Below are positions 10,947 to 23,179 of a stretch of 64,000 nucleotides of DNA, piece by piece. Where the stretch lies: NCBI GenBank assembly GCA_015680685.1, contig MNCI01014507.1, forward strand, positions 128,060 through 192,059. The letters are read 5' to 3'. Source of the DNA: Gnetum montanum (lineage: Eukaryota > Streptophyta > Gnetopsida > Gnetales > Gnetaceae). Each line of letters opens with the position of its first letter. The first letter of the stretch is position 1. The position numbers and the translations under genes were made by a program. The notes beneath the pieces were generated by a model. The model searched no databases. It saw only the letters and a program-made list of their open reading frames with translations, and was not told the DNA's origin.

Positions 10947-11427
10947 ACGCCATTCCTTCTGTGTTTAGTGGTAGTCCTGTGTGCTTTTTGCACCTCTGCT
11001 ACTAGTTTTGAGCTAGTGTAGATGTAACACCCCTATGGACCTATCATGGTAGTAGTTGGATCCTAGGCTAGTAAACGAGTTGTCAATGTGTTGGTTGGTG
11101 TAGATTGGTCCTAGTTGTCAGTTCCCCTAGAACCCCATAGTATGAAATCCCAAGCGTATTTGTTGTATTCAACTAAAACTTTGGATGTTTTGGAAAGCAT
11201 AGGAGATTCTTAGTGAGAGCATAGCAACCTCTAGCATACTAAGTGTAGCACCAGAGTTAGTTTTTTAGCAGCATTCCTAGAGTTAGTCATTCTTTGGATG
11301 ATTCTATGCTTAGCTATTTTTCACAATATTTAGCACCTCTTTATTTAGATATTTTTCTGGTGTTTTCTGCACTTAGTCATTTTCTACTTAGCATTGGAAT
11401 TTTTGTATTTTCACATAGCATCATAGC
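10947..11427 (+). other. B-inner untranslated leader
   Basis: About 480 bases between primer site and gag start. No frame or repeat of note. Confidence 0.6.
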
Positions 11428-14401
11428 ATGAATCCTACACAACCTTCAACTTTTGCTCTAAGCATGGTTGTTTCTTGCCCTATCCAATAGGTGGCACAAG
11501 TTGACCGCTCACCTAGTCCAATGCTAGTACCATGGTAGTCACTTAGAGTGCAACATCAACCACCCTAGTACATGGTACTCGATGATGAAAAATATAACTT
11601 TTTATGCACCAAATTTTAGGTGGGTCTATCCTTAGATTGCCAAGAAATGGATGTGAAACATAGTTATGAGAACATACACCAAAATAGGATGGAATACCTC
11701 CCCATACCCAATGACTTTATTCCACTTACCAACACCTTTTGATGGCTCCTTGACCAACTCATGTGAATGAGTGGGCCAAACAAGCATGATGCAATAATAG
11801 ATTATGAAGAACCCTTATAGGATGGGCAGGATGAATTTGAGGCTTGTTCAAAGAACAAGACCCCCTTCTACACCTCCTTTGAATAGCCCCCCTCTAGTTT
11901 CTTTCTATTGCGACCTCAATCATCTACCTTCGTCGAGATAGTGGCATCACCTTTGCCTCCTAGGTCCATGCCCATGGTGGCAAGCCACTAGGTGCCGCAT
12001 GTACACCAAGGTATGGGACCATCTACTACCATGCCTTTTGTGATCTCAACATAATCTGTGCAATCCTTCATGTCAGCCTCCATGATGCCAATACAACCTT
12101 ACATGCACATGGTGTAGGTGTCTTAGCCATACATGAACCAGGTACCATGCATTCCACCCATCTCGTTGTCATTGCCTACATCAACCCATACCAAAATCAC
12201 ATGGTGGACACCACCCTTTATGCCCATGGCATAGTAGTAGCATATGTAGCAATATCTACAACAACCATCCCACATGGTTGCACAGCCCATAGTAGGACCA
12301 TGGGCCACTCCAATGACATAGCAAGTAGCACAACTAGCGTAGGCCACCACATCCATCCTGAGCTTGGACCAAGCATTCCAGCTCATCCAAACACTTACTG
12401 AAGAAGTCAAGTGGCTCAAAGCTACTAACTCAATAATGGTCCACATGATGGACTTTTGCTAGGATGACCTTATTAGTCATGTAGTCTCATCACTAACCTT
12501 GCTCCCTAGGGTCCAACTTCCCCAGTTTACAAAATATAATGGTGAGGGGAATCTTAATGCCCAGCTAGTAACCTTTTAGCTTGAATGCCTTCTTCTACAA
12601 GCATGACCACATGCAATTATCTGTGTCTTTGTCATGTCCCTAATTGGCAAGGCATTACACTAGTATCGTGTGTTTCTCAGGGCTTCCATATCTTCCTTAG
12701 AGGATTTTCTTAGTCAATTTGTGACTCACTTCAAGTACAACTTGAAGCCCAAAGAAATCCTAGACTAATTAATGAATATTAAGTAGGGTTCCATGGAGCT
12801 TGTGCAAAATCTCATTCAACATTGGAACACTGCACTCAATGAAATACACGAGCCCATAGTAGAGACCCACCTATTGGCCGTCTACAAGGGTGTAATAAAC
12901 AACTTCATCAAGTCAAAATTAATACTACTTAGCCTCTCACTCCCTAAGCCAAGCCTTTGCTCAAACAAAGAGCATCCAGGATGTAGTGGAGGCTAGCAAG
13001 GATATGCATTTTTTGCTTACAAAAATGCACACGTGAAGAAGAAAAAGGAAAAAGGGAAGGTAATAGCAACCATGGTAGTGGTGGCCAATGGGGCCAAGCC
13101 AAACAACACTAAACTAATAGCCAAAGCACCTAAGGCCTTGGCCAATAACAACAAAGCATCTGACTCTGGCCAACAAAAACAAAGCAGCCATTCAACACCA
13201 TCGGTAGTCTTGGAGCAAACAGTCTCAAGGCCAAACTTTGAATGCAAGGACCACTCAAAGTATACATCGCTGCCCATCAAGCCATTTGAGCTCTTGGGCT
13301 AGTTGCTTAGTGCTAGGTGCATCTAGCATAAGCAGATGTCTAAGGACACCTGTAAATTCCATGAACACTACTATGGGATCCTCAAAGACCCATCAATAGC
13401 CATACTAAATGAGCCCCCAGCTCCTAAAATCTTTAGGTTGGACTAATTTTGCAACTACCACCAAGTGCCTAGCCATGATATAGATTAATGCTTGGGTTAT
13501 GGGATGACATATAGTGTATGATCAATCAAGGCCAACTAGTCCTTGACAATAGCTATCCCATGCATCCATAAAACTAGTCGATGAACGTCTACAAAGACCT
13601 TCTTAATGCTACTGGTGTAGGCTACATCATCAATGCCATCAACATTGACGATGATGTAGAATTGGTAAAAAGCCCATTTATAGTTCATGTGACCTCGAGT
13701 AACACTAGGGCCTTGGCATCAACTAGTTTGAGGTCCTCCTTTGTCATCAAAGTATCACCTTGGGTGCCCATGGCACCCTTTGAGGTTAGGGCCCAGTAGC
13801 ATGTTGCAGCAACAACAACCCAGAGACCCTTCATCATCAGGATGCCACAACATGTGGACTCCTTGCCTGCTAGGGGTCTGTTGGTAGGAATTGCATTAGG
13901 TCCTATTCATCCAAAGCCTCATCTTGCATCCAATAATAGGCAGTCTAGGTTACAATCTAGGAGGCCTAATGAATGCCTCGCCTTCAAGATGATTAGGGAA
14001 CATATGGAGTTAGGTCTACCAAAGCTCGTCCCCTTGTCTACCGTTCCCATGGCCTCATCATCACAGGATGCCACTACAAGTGCAAGTAACCGACAACCAA
14101 GCACAGAGGCTTGAAAGGAATCTACATAAGCAAAGTCTAAATCTCCTCCCTAAGAGATTCGTCTCTTGGGCCGCATGAAGGAGGTAAAGGCTAACAAAAC
14201 AATAGATAGTGATAAAGACTTCCTAGATGCACTAGTGTAGGTTAAGGAGGCTCTGAAGCAAGAGAACATAACTCTAAGCCTGTACAACCTAGTGATGATC
14301 TTCTCTACTCACTATGAAGCATTAGTTTACATGTTGACCTCCATTCTTATTAAGGAGGACATTCTAGTAGAGAACAGGCCATGCACGTTGTGATGCTTCA
14401 T
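11428..14401 (+). pseudogene. B-inner gag
   Basis: From ATG at 11428 one frame runs to about 13550 through many stops. The capsid-type core is clear: FLSQFVTHFKYNLKPKE, MELVQNLIQHWNTALNEIHE (12793 on), VYKGVINN. Downstream are a basic stretch (KKKKEKGK) and two knuckle-like motifs, TCKFHEHYYG and FCNYHQVPSHDID-stop-C, of the C-x2-H-x4-H-x4-C type common in Tat gag. A shift near 13550 changes frame for the segment MNVYKDLLNATG on to about 14390. Most stops are TAG; at 12225-12250 a run of CAG-type glutamine codons reads TAG TAG TAG, pointing to C-to-T decay. It packages element RNA in working relatives. Confidence 0.82.
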
Positions 14402-15145
14402 ATGCCTCAGGAATCAAGTTCAACACCCTTGGTGTTTCATGATGAAGTGGTTAAGGTTAACCTTGAGAAGGGTCAAGTCACCAGTGTGCCAATGTTCATA
14501 ACCATTTACATAGGATAATGTAGAATTTGTAGGATGCACATTGATGATGGGGCAGCAACCAACGTTATCCCATTTCCAGTCATTAACAAAATTAGTCTCA
14601 CTGGCCAGGTTAAGCCAACCAAGATTATGTGTCTGAAATCCTTCAATGAGTCACGTGTTGTTGTGAGGGGAATAGTCACGATAGTTTTCATGGAAGGGGA
14701 GCAATTCCCCACTATGGTTGAGTTTATCATCGTTGAAGAGATGCATGGGTTTAACTTAATCCTAGGAAGGCCTTGGCCAGCCCAGTTATGGGCCATCTCC
14801 TCTCCCATTCATCAATAGATCCACCTTTCCTATGAAGGTGGAGAGGTAATCATACATGGCGACAATGCATCTCCCCTGACAATCAACAATGTCAATACAA
14901 AATAGGGGTCAGAAGTAGAATTCCTTGATGACACACTACTTTTTGAGGATGAAAGTCGACCTTGTCTAGTAGATCCATCTAAACAATTAAATGAAGCAAG
15001 CAACCTCCCTGAGGAAGCTCTTTGCGCAAAATTACCCTTCGACACCACCAATGAAGGTCTAGCTGAGTATTACCTTGTACCTTCTAGGGTAAGGTCCCAT
15101 GCACCTCCTAATCCACATTAGGTTAGGAAACAATTACATGGTTAA
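14402..15145 (+). pseudogene. B-inner aspartic protease and linker
   Basis: One frame from ATG 14402 to the stop at 15143-15145 with few stops (14516 TAA, 14815 TAG, 14902 TAG). The active site reads MHIDDGAATNVIPF, followed by FNLILGRPWPAQ, the usual second protease motif (ILGRPW). The C-terminal linker is acidic. RT does not follow; the spacer begins here. A possible 5' splice site lies at the end of this frame (CATG/GTTAAG near 15140; GCTAAG in B-outer), but it is weak. Confidence 0.82.
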
Positions 15146-15339
15146 GGCACCTATGTGTCCCTAACTTTCACATATCGTGATCGCCTCTTGCTTGTGCAAT
15201 TACGTTCTGCATGGTGCTTACATTTTGCTTTAGTTATTCCATTTCTTTAGTTTATGCATTTTTGCTTAGTCCTTTAGTATATAACAAAACACTAAAACAC
15301 ATAAAAAAAAAAGAAAACCATGAAATTAAAAAAGAAGAA

Positions 15340-15615
15340 AATGAGCCACCATGACCTAAAACTGGCAACCTTCCTTACATTGTCATGGCCCGAAATGATC
15401 TTAAACTAGTAATCCCATCACATGACCCGAAATGAACTTAAACTAGCAATTTATATGGCCCACCATGGCTTAAAATTGGTAGCAACTTCTTTCTTATGTG
15501 TGGCTCGAGATGGCCTTAAACTAGTAATCACCATAGCCCAAAATGGCCTAAAACTAGCAATAGCCTTTTCGCCATGGCTTCAAATTGGCATGGGACCCAT
15601 AAGGGGCCTAATTAC
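15340..15615 (+). repeat. Degenerate TAAACTAGC repeat array, B-inner spacer
   Basis: Cores such as TTAAACTAGTAATC, TAAACTAGCAAT, TAAAATTGG and AAACTGGCAACC recur every 30-50 bases, often after CATGGCCCGAAATG. Equivalent to the B-outer array at 6000-6320. Confidence 0.75.
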
Positions 15616-15804
15616 ATCAACCAACCTCATAGTAACATTCAACACTTAGCAAAAATGCGATTCACATAGCAGAAGAGATAAACATAAATGGTGACTTCAT
15701 TTCCATTAATTCATCAATCAAATATCTAGCATGATTGTACATCAAAACAAAATAATGGACAAAAGCACAAAATTGCCCAAAAACAAGGCTACATCATGGG
15801 CTAC

Positions 15805-18800
15805 TCAACCATAGGTGTTTGGTGGGGGTTGGGGCTCCTCTTCCTCTTCCTCTACTTCTCTGCTGGGGCCTACACCATTGTCTAGAACCTACTTAAAGCA
15901 ACATAAAATAATAAGTTAGCTAACAAATGTGTATCATGCAAAGTTATCACAATGCAGAAAATAATCCAAAGTAAACTAACCTGAGAGGGGCCCGCATTAG
16001 TATTTAGAGGCATTCAATCAAGGTCCACCTCCAAGCGTTGAAGGATATCCACCTTCGATAGCTATGTCTAGTCCCCCTAGCCAAAGTCAATGCCCATGAG
16101 GGTCTTACCTTTGTCCAAGGTGGTCCATGTAGGTAGCTTCGATGAAAACGTGGTGGAGGAAACCTCTCAATAAGGCACAATGATCTATCTCTTAGAAGTT
16201 CCACTTACCACTACATGATTAGTGAATAATTCATAAGCTCGTGTTGCACCATTTGCGTCAAGGAACATATCGTGATACTGGTGCTTAATGGACTTCTCCT
16301 TGTACCTTTTAGGGTACACCTCTCACTAATGCTTGTAGTGGTATTTATGGTTTTTTTGCGTTTGATCCCATTGGTACACCTTAGTGTTGTAGTCCTTCTA
16401 GTCCTAGTTCTTCCTAGCTAACAAGTCCATCTATAGTCACTACTCAATCACCTCGCGAGTGACCTCATTCTTACCATGAATTACTGACTAGTACATGGTA
16501 AGGTAAAAAAAAACTTGGATCTTGTTGGTTTACAATAGGAAAAAAAAAACATCAACCACAGACTAAGCAACAAATTGGTAAGGTAAAGTAAGCAAACATG
16601 GACATACTAATCTCAGGATCCGTCTATTGTATGCAATCCATCATGTCTTCAACGAGGCCTTTCATGAAGGCAAACTTATTAGGTGCATTTGCCCATGGCT
16701 CCATGAAAAAGGTAGAAGTAGACATTGGATCACTAGTAGACACATTTGTGATTGTGATATAACAACACACTTAATAATTATCAAATAGCCAAATATTCAA
16801 GAGCTAAAAAGAGTAACAATAGATGGTAGTGCAGAGCTCCTACCCAATAGGCCCTTGGGGTGTGTGTTNGTTGGGGATCGCCCATCTGCACGCTATCAAA
16901 GAGGTTATTGAACTCACTCCCATCTAGCTACAACAACCCTTCATTCTCTAATTTCCATAGGACCTGCATAGCCTCTTATTTCTCATCCTCTGGTGCTTAT
17001 CCCTCCTTAATTTGAGGCAGGATGTCATCCACTATGGGTTGTGCTACTACTTTGGTAGCCCTCTTACCTACATCCAATAATTTACACAAGTTAAGATTAG
17101 CATCCTCAACACTCAACATAGCAACTTGACATAGTTTATTATAGCATAAAAAAGAAAAGCTACCAAATTTATAAATACTTAAAATTCAAAAAAATGCATC
17201 CAAGGGCTCATACTCACTTGTAATGTCTAAACACAAGTCATAGAATCTTAAGCAGATTTTCCTACCACTCTCTTTCTCCACCTCCCAAATGGGCTCCTCT
17301 ATAGGATGTGGCTTTTTGGTCTTTTCCTTGGACAATCTTACTACTTTAGTAATGAGGCATGCCCCTCTGGTTGCATTCCAGGTGTTAGTCGATGGGGCTA
17401 CACTTGCACTATCACATGAGTAGTGAGATCGGCCCAAGTTACCTCTAGTTGTTACAGAAAATGACTTACCAATCACCTATAGGGGGTCCTATGACTGTGT
17501 GGTAGAAAATAGGTGTCTGATCCATGGCCTAGAGAGTTTTTTGTGATACTACATTGCCCATTGCCCATCCTTCAAAATCACCAAGAACTTTGTAAACTTC
17601 ACAGGCATCCTACAAAGAATGCAAAGTGCACATGTGCCCTTACTTGGAGGTTGTGGTGTAGCTTGATGATCTTGATGCATAGGCCATTGGCAAGGTAGAA
17701 AGGCCAATTTTATCTCATGCCTTCTTCTAACATGTCCCTTATCACCCAAGCTAGCTCCACCTCAAGAATATTTCCTTGGGAGAGCAACTTTGGGAAGGCA
17801 TTGTCATGAAAGAGGGGGTAGAGCTTGTGGACCACAAGCACTTGCACATCCTTGATGAATATGCCTTTGCAGAATTTAGGAGCCCCTAGTCACTTATCAA
17901 TGTCTTCCCTATGGTCCACCTCTTTGTTGGTTTTCTCAACAACTAATGATCCCTTAGAGGGGAGGTCAAAGAGATTTGCAAAGAAATCATTTGTAAGGTC
18001 CAAGACCAGTCGCATACCACGAGCCTGCATAACAAAATGATTAGCGCTCTCACTAAAGAAGTCAATGATTGTGACCATTTTAGCCATTTGGATGCCTAGG
18101 CTAACCAAGAAAAGGTCCATTAGCTAACCTGTTGAAGCCTACTAGTCAACTCCACTGGGGCCTGATAATACAACCAATGTTGTGCACCTTGAACATCACC
18201 ATACTTCATGATGAGGGTGGCCTTAGTGCAGCCTTTAGCAACCATTGTAACCTCTTCCGAAGTGACCATAGTTGTAATAGGCAAAAGAAAATTTAGCATC
18301 CTAAGAAAAGTAAAATAGCAAATGCATAAGAGCAAAACAACAAACTACTTATGTAGCACGGATGGTGTGTGTGATGACGGTGGTGGGGTCAAGACCTCCT
18401 CCATGCTGGGTACATGGGTCACCCACTCCGCATGTAACCAGCCATGAGTCTAACACCTCTCATAGGCCTTAGGGTATTTATGGGGGTATTCCATCAAGTT
18501 TGACCCAATCTATCCAATCACCACCACATGGAAATTCTCAAAGGATAAGAATTCCTGTAAGGTAGTGTGAGTTAGGTTCAAATCTCCCTCCTCATCGTGA
18601 AGGCCAAGCTCATCAATGGTAAATCTGGCAATAGGCATAAGCAGTTAGCATCCTCATATGAGTTATAACCAAATGGATATTGTCAAAATCATAGAAAGAC
18701 TCATTCTCCAATATAGTACACTATCCCAAGTGGGCTCTAGAATAGAGTAACCATGCATTAAGCAATAAATAGGGTGTTTCTCTTGCTATAACATTGAAAC

Positions 18801-19153
18801 TCTAGCATATGCAAGATCCTAGATAAGGGCTTAATGCTCTTGGGGCCTTAGCCTAAAATCCCTATTCCATCACTAGTAGTAGGCTCATAGGACATGAATC
18901 TTAAAATGCCTCAGTTTTCCCTAGGTAGCAATGTCTCTATGATGACACCAGTTGATTTTGTTGTCAAGTGTAATCACATTATCACACTGAAGTGTTAGAG
19001 TAAGAATTTCAGGAACTCGCATGCTCCTAATCTGAACCACATTGCCTGGTGACCCACATGCATGTTCAAGGTTGGTGTGTTTGACACACGTTTGCTCATA
19101 CCTCAAAGGATGCCCACTAGCTCCACCATGATGAGGATGGGTTTCAACAATAC
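15805..19153 (-). pseudogene. B-inner antisense multi-exon gene (exons after the long intron)
   Basis: Read on minus from an acceptor TTGCAAG at 19154 down to a stop at 15805-15807. Protein-level matches to B-outer: VLLKPIL-MVEL near 19150, ECYSKRNTLFI-type stretch near 18790, ATLIMKYGDVQG near 18215, MDLFLVSLGIQMAKMVTIID at 18120 down, and PTWTTLDKGKT near 16120. Splice-like sites: acceptor GCCAG near 18625, donor GTGAGT near 17220, donor GTAGGA at 16843, donor GTATGT at 16607, and CAG/GTTAGT at 15980 with TAG at 15889 (92 bp). Joining across that last intron keeps phase 0 into the acidic tail EVEEEEEEPQPPP. Many stops; function unknown. Confidence 0.68.
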
Positions 19154-19534
19154 CTTGCAATCACAATTGAAAAAAAAATGGAGTTAGTATATATTGGATG
19201 CACATAAAAAAATGCATTAAACACATTAGCAAAAGTTGACATAAATAGCATGACTTAGCAACCCTTAGTCTTCCTTATGAGTCCTATGGGCATAGAATGC
19301 TAGTACATCCATCTAACACACCTAATGCTAAATGAGGCATACAACTAACATTCCCGTTTCACATTTGCATGTTTTGCATTCATCTGATTTGCATGTTTAG
19401 CAATTAGCGTGTTCAATTTATAGGCTTAGACATTTTGACTTGGTACATTTTATAGTTTGTCTCACATGTAGCATTTTTGCACTTACCAGTTTTCATGTTT
19501 GACATTGTATTTTCACACTTGGTAACTCTGGGTA

Positions 19535-19765
19535 GCGTAGCCCATGAATACCTAAAAAATTCTAACTCTTAGTTATGTTCTTTGAGAGCATAACTTATGT
19601 AGGCTTCATTTGAAAATTTTCTAACTTTTGGTTACACTCTCTAGGAGCGTAACCCATGTAGGCTTCTCCTAAAAATTTTCTAACTCTATCAATTACACTC
19701 TTCAATCCTTAAAAACATCAAAAAAATTTTAACTGTTGGTTATGCTCTTAGGAGCATAACCTTCA
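19535..19765. repeat. Cluster of imperfect palindromes in B-inner spacer
   Basis: At least four units such as GGTTATGCTCTTAGGAGCATAACC and GGTTACACTCTCTAGGAGCGTAACCC (given in part), each 20-25 bp, alternating with the phrase TTTTCTAACT. The same kind of palindrome fills the U3 of the family B LTRs. Confidence 0.7.
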
Positions 19766-20294
19766 AACAGAAAAGTTTAGAAAATTTTTCTAACTTCTCA
19801 TTGGATGATGGCATTAGAGCATGTACTAAGATGTGAAAATCTAGGTGTAAAACAAAGAAGAGAGAATTCATACATAACATGTACTAGGTGTAACATAGCT
19901 GCCATCCTTGTGGTCACCTTGCCCACTTTCTCATGCTTCAGTGTCTTGCACCATCAAACCCTACCATGCCTTTACATGTCCCTTGCCTTGCAACTTACCC
20001 ACATCCTTGCCTCCTACCATACTATGCTCACCTGCACTAAATCCTCTACCTTAAATCCATCACTATCCCCTTGTTCCCCCCTCGTCCTAGGTTGCAGTTG
20101 CCCTAGTCATGGCTAGAAAATTGCATTGCTTTACCCCATCCTATGTTGTACGCTGCGATTACCATGGCAACCATAGTGGTGGAGACAATTCCTACGCAAG
20201 CTAGGTTGTCCCAAAATCCTAGCCCCTTACAAATGAAGGAAATGATCAAATGAAGAAAGAAAGGAGAACATAAGGGTGGAGCATAGAATTATAC

Positions 20295-20512
20295 CTAGCC
20301 AATGACAACTTCCTTTGCTCCTCAATGTTTTCCTTGAGAAGACATCTCAATGTGCACTCCCCCTTGTCCATGTTGGCAAGATGAGGTATTGGCAATGGCA
20401 CATCATGGTTAGTGGCTATGCTTTGTTCCACACTTTTTCTATTATGCTCTAACTCTCTTGGCTCTAATTGTGCTATGCTCAGTGACTTCTCATTTTTACT
20501 TTTAAAAATCAT
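20295..20512 (-). pseudogene. Candidate first exon of the B-inner antisense gene
   Basis: An open minus frame (MIFKSKNEKSLSIAQLEPRE to EEQRKLSLA) ending at a donor-like TAG/GTATAA at 20294. B-outer has a partly similar stretch ending CAG/GTACAC at 30071. Protein similarity between copies is weak beyond the first dozen residues, so this exon is tentative. Confidence 0.35.
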
Positions 20513-20900
20513 AGTTTAACCATGGTGAAAACACACAGTTATATCCTTTTGGGATAATTAATGCATCACCTACCTCGATTAGTATCCCATGTCCTACGCA
20601 TAACATGGGACAAGTGTAGTAGCCATAGTTAGAAAAATTTTCTATCTTTTCTAGTGCTCCTAGATTTTTGATTTCCTAGCAAAGGCCCAACTTAATCCCA
20701 TGTTCCAAACCTTCCTCCCCTTGCCTAAGCCAATGAATCCCGTGCAATCCATGGTTCTCTATAACCTTAAATTGGCAATCCATGGCCTACTGAGGTTAGA
20801 AATTAGCTCACATACTTGCCTTCTTGACCCTGCATTTGCACAGTTAGGTAGATTTTCATTACATTACTTTCTTTATTTAATGAAATTTGACTTCATTTGA

Positions 20901-20939
20901 GATAGGTGTGTCTTGACATTATTTTTGGTTGTTTTGTAG
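20901..20939 (+). promoter_or_regulatory. Conserved 3' splice acceptor before RT (B-inner)
   Basis: GATAGGTG...CTTGACATT, a T-rich stretch, then GGTTGTTTTGTAG. The same stretch ends at 30866 in B-outer. Reading from the AG, the next codons (GAT ATG ... GAC TAC AAT/AAC ATG AGT GCA TAC AAG) are in frame with RT in both copies apart from one stop. Confidence 0.55.
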
Positions 20940-23000
20940 GATATGTCATAAGACTACAATATGAGTGCATACAAGTTTCTTCATTCACCTCTAGTCCTCA
21001 CTAGACCTCATGGTGGCATCATTCGATGCATCGATGCCTAATACTTAGACCTTGAGCCCATGGTCCGTGATGACTACATAACATCCGTAGAAGCACTGCT
21101 AGATTGGCCTAACCATCTAGTTAGGTCTCTTGATCTAGAGGCAGGTGATGTAACAAAATATCCCCTCATAAAAGTTCCTATAACAGCACTTAACGGTGAG
21201 GCGAAGACACTAAAACTTAGTTTCCTATTAGAGCCTCAGCACACCTATAGCATGACCAAAGTCCTCGGTGATAATATTAAGGTGTTCACATGGTCCTACA
21301 AAGACATGCTAGGCCTAAACCCTTGTATAGTGTAGCATAATATAATCCTAAATCCTCATGTAAAACTAGTTAAGCAGAAAGCTTGTAAGGTTAAACCTAA
21401 GGTCGTGTTGGCAGTTTGTGATGAAGTCACCAAGCTCTACAAGGCTAGTTTTATCCAGGTAGTCAATTACGTCAACTGGATCTCCAACATCATGGTTGTA
21501 TCTAAGAAAAATGGAAGTATATGCATTTGCATAGATTTCTAGGACCTAAACTAGGTGACTATCAAAGATGACTTCCCGTTGCCTAGTATTGATCAAGTCA
21601 TTGATACTATAGCCAGTCATGCCTTGTTGTCCTTCATGGATGGGTTCATAGGGTACAAGCAAATTTGGATAAACTTGGAGCACTGGGGTACGTTTTGCTA
21701 CATAATGATGCCTTTCAGATTAAAGAACGTAGGAGTAGTGTACCAACATGCAATGATATATATCTTTAGTGACTATTTAATAGACTTACTCAATGACTAT
21801 GTTGATGAATAGTAGTTAAGTCCAAAATGGTGCATAACCATGCAGGTGACTTGGACCATGTACTCAAATGTTTCCTTAGACATGACCTTAGGTTAAACCC
21901 CAATAAGTATGTCTTCAGTGTCAAGACTAATCGCATGTTGGGCTTTGTAGTATCAGAGGCAGACATACGCATAGACCTTGATAAGGTTAAGGCCATCATC
22001 AACTTAGCACCACCAGCAAACCTTAAAGAGCTATGCAGGTTACAAGGTAGACTATAGTTCATTCGTAGGTTTATCACATGGTTAACTAATAAGTTGTAAA
22101 CAATGCAACATCTACTCAAAAATGGAATCCACTTTGAGTGGATAGCTCAATGCTGAGAGGCATTTGACAACCTTAAGAAGGAGTTGGCTCAACTTCCAAA
22201 AATCTACCCTTTGCAAGAAGATAAGTCATTTTACATCTACCTTGAAACCTCTAATGCATTCATCGCTTCTCTACTTTGCTAAAGGCAAGACGATGGCTCA
22301 GAGGTCCCTGTCTACTACCTAAGCCATGCACTAGTTGCACATGAAGAAAAATACAACAATATTGAAAAAACTACCTGACCTTAGCCTTTACACTTAAGAA
22401 GTGATGGCATTAGCTCTTCCATAGCCAGGTAAACATAATCTGCAAAAGTAATGTACTCCAAGCAATCAAAACGAACATCCACGAGAGTAGTCAAATCACA
22501 CAGTGGAAAGCAATAATTGCAAATTTTGACTTGCATTACATAGTGCAAGCATCAACCAAAGGTCAAGTAATAGCTACAGAACTCACGACTTCACCAATGA
22601 ACAATCAAGTAACTATAGATCCAAAAATTTTGGATGAGCATATCAGAAGTATAAGCCAAGTGCCTACCAACTTTGAGGCAATTTTATACTTCGATGGTGC
22701 TTCAACCTCTCAAGGGGGTAGTTCCACTAAAATAATCACATTTCCCTCTGGGGAGATTTGATCCTTCACTTATTATTTTACATTTCCTTGCACTAACAAT
22801 GTGGTGGAGTATGAAGGTCTTCTTAGAGGTCTCATAGCAGCTCATGACCTAGGAATTCAAAACCTAGCAATCCAAGGCCATTCGCAACTAGTCATCAACC
22901 AAGTTATAGAGGTTTACGCTTATAAAACACAACATTTACAACCTTATTATGACTTGGAAAGAAATTGCACTAATGGTTTGCAACTGTAAATATCCAACAC
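20940..23000 (+). pseudogene. B-inner reverse transcriptase, RNase H and second (archaeal-type) RNase H
   Basis: The frame opens at 20940 with ATG at 20961. RT motifs in order: WSYKDMLGL, VCDEVTKLYKASFIQVV, WISNIMVVSKKNGSI, DDFPLPSIDQ, LLSFMDGF, MMPFRLKN, then LNDYVD at the catalytic YxDD. One base is missing inside the second aspartate codon (compare NYIDDIAV in B-outer at 31750), which shifts the frame. RNase H follows (22140-22500), then a second RNase H with LYFDGAST (22687) and NNVVEYEGLLRGLIAAH (22798-22848), the archaeal-type domain typical of Tat elements. About a dozen RT residues before GTFCYIMMPF are also deleted. Inactive. Confidence 0.88.
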
Positions 23001-23179
23001 ATCCCTTGCAACGAGAATGTCATTATTGACACATTAGCCACATTAGCCCTAAGAATTACACCCAACATGTTTTATGCCTTGCCAACCATAGTAACGAATT
23101 ACACTAAACCTATCATGCATGTAACTAACATTGCATCCATAGCCATAATAACCACAGCTCACACATAAGAATGGTACGA

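Larger units (their letters stand above)
15146..20939 (+). other. 5.8-kb spacer (putative sense intron) between protease and RT
   Basis: On the plus strand nothing codes here. The same spacer, with the same contents in the same order, is in B-outer (5760-9557 plus 28140-30866), so it belonged to the parent element. It holds a TAAACTAGC array, an antisense gene, a palindrome cluster and, at its end, a conserved polypyrimidine-AG acceptor before the RT frame. Ogre elements are known to carry an intron at this place, though I know of none this long with an antisense gene. The donor is not firmly identified. Confidence 0.65.

Noticed and set aside
19805-20116. 103-codon plus-strand frame
   Set aside because: Not conserved in B-outer and antisense to the long intron of the antisense gene.
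21795-21812. RT active site with Glu in place of Asp (YVDE) as a variant enzyme
   Set aside because: Comparison with B-outer shows one missing base in the codon, a frameshift rather than a substitution.
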